NCBI RefSeq assembly: GCF_014698835.1
Contig: NZ_JACJTU010000003.1
Coordinates: 124,001-188,000 of the forward strand
Direction of reading: 5' to 3'
Source: Nostoc paludosum FACHB-159
Lineage (GTDB): Bacteria > Cyanobacteriota > Cyanobacteriia > Cyanobacteriales > Nostocaceae
DNA: 64,000 nucleotides
Below the pieces are notes generated by a model. It saw only the letters and a program-made list of their open reading frames with translations. It had not been told where the DNA came from and did no database searches. A program made the translations under genes and the position numbers. Positions 63,393 to 64,000 of this stretch are shown piece after piece (the first letter of the stretch is position 1; every line of letters begins with the position of its first letter).

Positions 63393-63755
63393 ATGGAACC
63401 AGTTTCTCTGATTATTTCTGCATTAGTGACTGGTGCAGCAGAAACTATTGGTGGAAATGCTTTTAACAGTTTGAAGGATTTAATCAAACGTAAGTTTGCA
63501 GACAAATCAAAGGCAGAGATAATTTTAGCAAGGGATGAAAAGCAACCGGAAGTTTGGGAAGAATCCTTGAGAGCGGAATTAGTTAAAGTTGGTGCCGATC
63601 AAGATGAAGAAATTCTCAAGAAAGCTAAAGAGTTACTGGAGTTAGTGAAACATCAAGAAGTCGCAGGTACAAATAAGATTAATATTGGTCGTGATGCGAA
63701 AGGTGTTATTGCAGACACAATTCATGGAAATATAACTCAAGGCGATATTAGTTAG
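63393..63755 (+). CDS. Small protein resembling Bell-domain/amyloid-signalling effectors
   Basis: A 120-residue protein, start supported by AGGAG at 63380-63384, 8 bases from the ATG. The N-terminal helical part (MEPVSLIISALVTGAAETIGGNAFNSLKDLIKRKF, then ILARDEKQPEVWEESLRAELVKVGADQDEEILKKAKELLELV) resembles the helical domain of small proteins that end in amyloid motifs in Nostoc. The last 25 residues, KINIGRDAKGVIADTIHGNITQGDIS, alternate small, polar and hydrophobic residues like bacterial amyloid signalling sequences (BASS). It would then be an effector triggered by an NLR-type partner, which is not in the window. The assignment is uncertain. Confidence 0.6.
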   Translation: MEPVSLIISALVTGAAETIGGNAFNSLKDLIKRKFADKSKAEIILARDEKQPEVWEESLRAELVKVGADQDEEILKKAKELLELVKHQEVAGTNKINIGRDAKGVIADTIHGNITQGDIS

Positions 63756-64000
63756 AATTGTCGATTGATTAAGCTGCAACATCTCAAATATTCGTAACTT
63801 ACGCAACTGGCACATATATACTTTTGTTATAGCGGTCAAGAGTCAAAAATCCAAAAAATCTAGACTTTTTTTGACTCTTGACAACCTATACGAAATAAAT
63901 ATAGAATCAGGTTTAAAATTTAAACAAAATTAAGTATTTGTAAGTGTGTTTTGCAAAACGTACCATTGTTAAGGATTTGATGCCGTACTTTTTGTGCTAA
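63756..64000. other. Right edge, no gene recognised
   Basis: The 245 bases after the small effector-like gene contain AT-rich DNA and an IR around 63836-63880 (GTCAAGAGTCAAAAATCC...GACTCTTGAC), a possible terminator-like structure. Any downstream NLR gene would be beyond the window. Confidence 0.4.
63837..63882. terminator. Possible stem-loop GTCAAGAGTCAAAAA/TTTTTGACTCTTGAC
   Basis: The arms GTCAAGAGTCAAAAA (63837) and TTTTTGACTCTTGAC (ending 63882) are near-perfect inverted repeats of 15 bases around an AT-rich loop with CTAGAC. It could end the small effector-like gene's transcript, or be a repeat. Confidence 0.55.

Noticed and set aside
1..64000. tRNA genes
   Set aside because: I looked for T-loop-like GGTTCRA sequences with matching acceptor stems and found none that I could support by eye; a tRNAscan run would settle it.

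Overview
The window reads as chromosomal DNA of a filamentous, heterocyst-forming-type cyanobacterium (Nostoc/Anabaena group). The evidence is the gene content (NDH-1 ndhF/ndhD, an RbcR/PacR-type LysR regulator, a Z-ISO/NnrU-like protein, cyanobacterial Ser/Thr kinases, several Uma2 nucleases), the many GCGATCGC (HIP1) octamers, and the tandem heptanucleotide repeats and short dispersed repeats that fill the gaps. No rRNA, tRNA, CRISPR array or complete insertion sequence was seen.

Layout. 1-2.8 kb: a methyltransferase and a GT39-type membrane glycosyltransferase. 3-8.1 kb: a MarR regulator followed by HlyD/EmrA, an EntS-like MFS and an EmrB/DHA2 MFS, with three copies of one 20-bp motif beside marR and hlyD (a probable autoregulated efflux locus). 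8.2-16.4 kb: accessory DNA with Uma2 genes (one killed by a nonsense codon), two non-autonomous MITE-like elements with terminal inverted repeats and target duplications, a TPR protein, acetyl-CoA synthetase, a PD-(D/E)XK-like protein, two unknown proteins and a DUF433/DUF5615 toxin-antitoxin pair whose toxin is frameshifted. 16.9-29.3 kb: mostly housekeeping (TerC, ndk, speA, a nucleotidyltransferase, scpA, clpB and small conserved proteins). 29.5-39 kb: a photosynthetic-metabolism block (ndhD1, ndhF1, a WCGLC thioredoxin, NnrU/Z-ISO, rbcR) in which ndhF1 and ndhD1 are separated by 2.6 kb of toxin-antitoxin modules containing a segmental duplication with a dead antitoxin copy. 39.3-46.8 kb: a membrane Ser/Thr kinase paired with a PstS-like binding protein, a putative Tat-type solute-binding lipoprotein, a CobT-like protein carrying an in-frame repeat insertion, a DUF2232 membrane protein and a Crp/Fnr regulator. 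46.8-51.8 kb: a 988-bp gap with a perfect 18-bp hairpin, then a 1322-residue protein whose C-terminal half is an HSP70/actin-like ATPase. 52-60.5 kb: surface-polysaccharide genes (two sugar-phosphate transferases, gmd, GDP-fucose synthase, GT4) with a lone sugar-ABC permease, a catalase-like haem protein and 5-FTHF cyclo-ligase. 60.7-64 kb: an epimerase, a Uma2 remnant with an internal deletion, an SMP-30 lactonase and a small protein resembling Bell/amyloid-signalling effectors.

The most unusual items are the HSP70-like giant protein, the candidate amyloid-signalling protein at the right edge, the in-frame repeat insertion in the cobT-like gene, the toxin-antitoxin island splitting ndhF1 from ndhD1, the MarR operator trio, the perfect 42-nt hairpin and the two MITEs. 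All functional names come from reading the translated proteins and from memory of the families; no database search was run.
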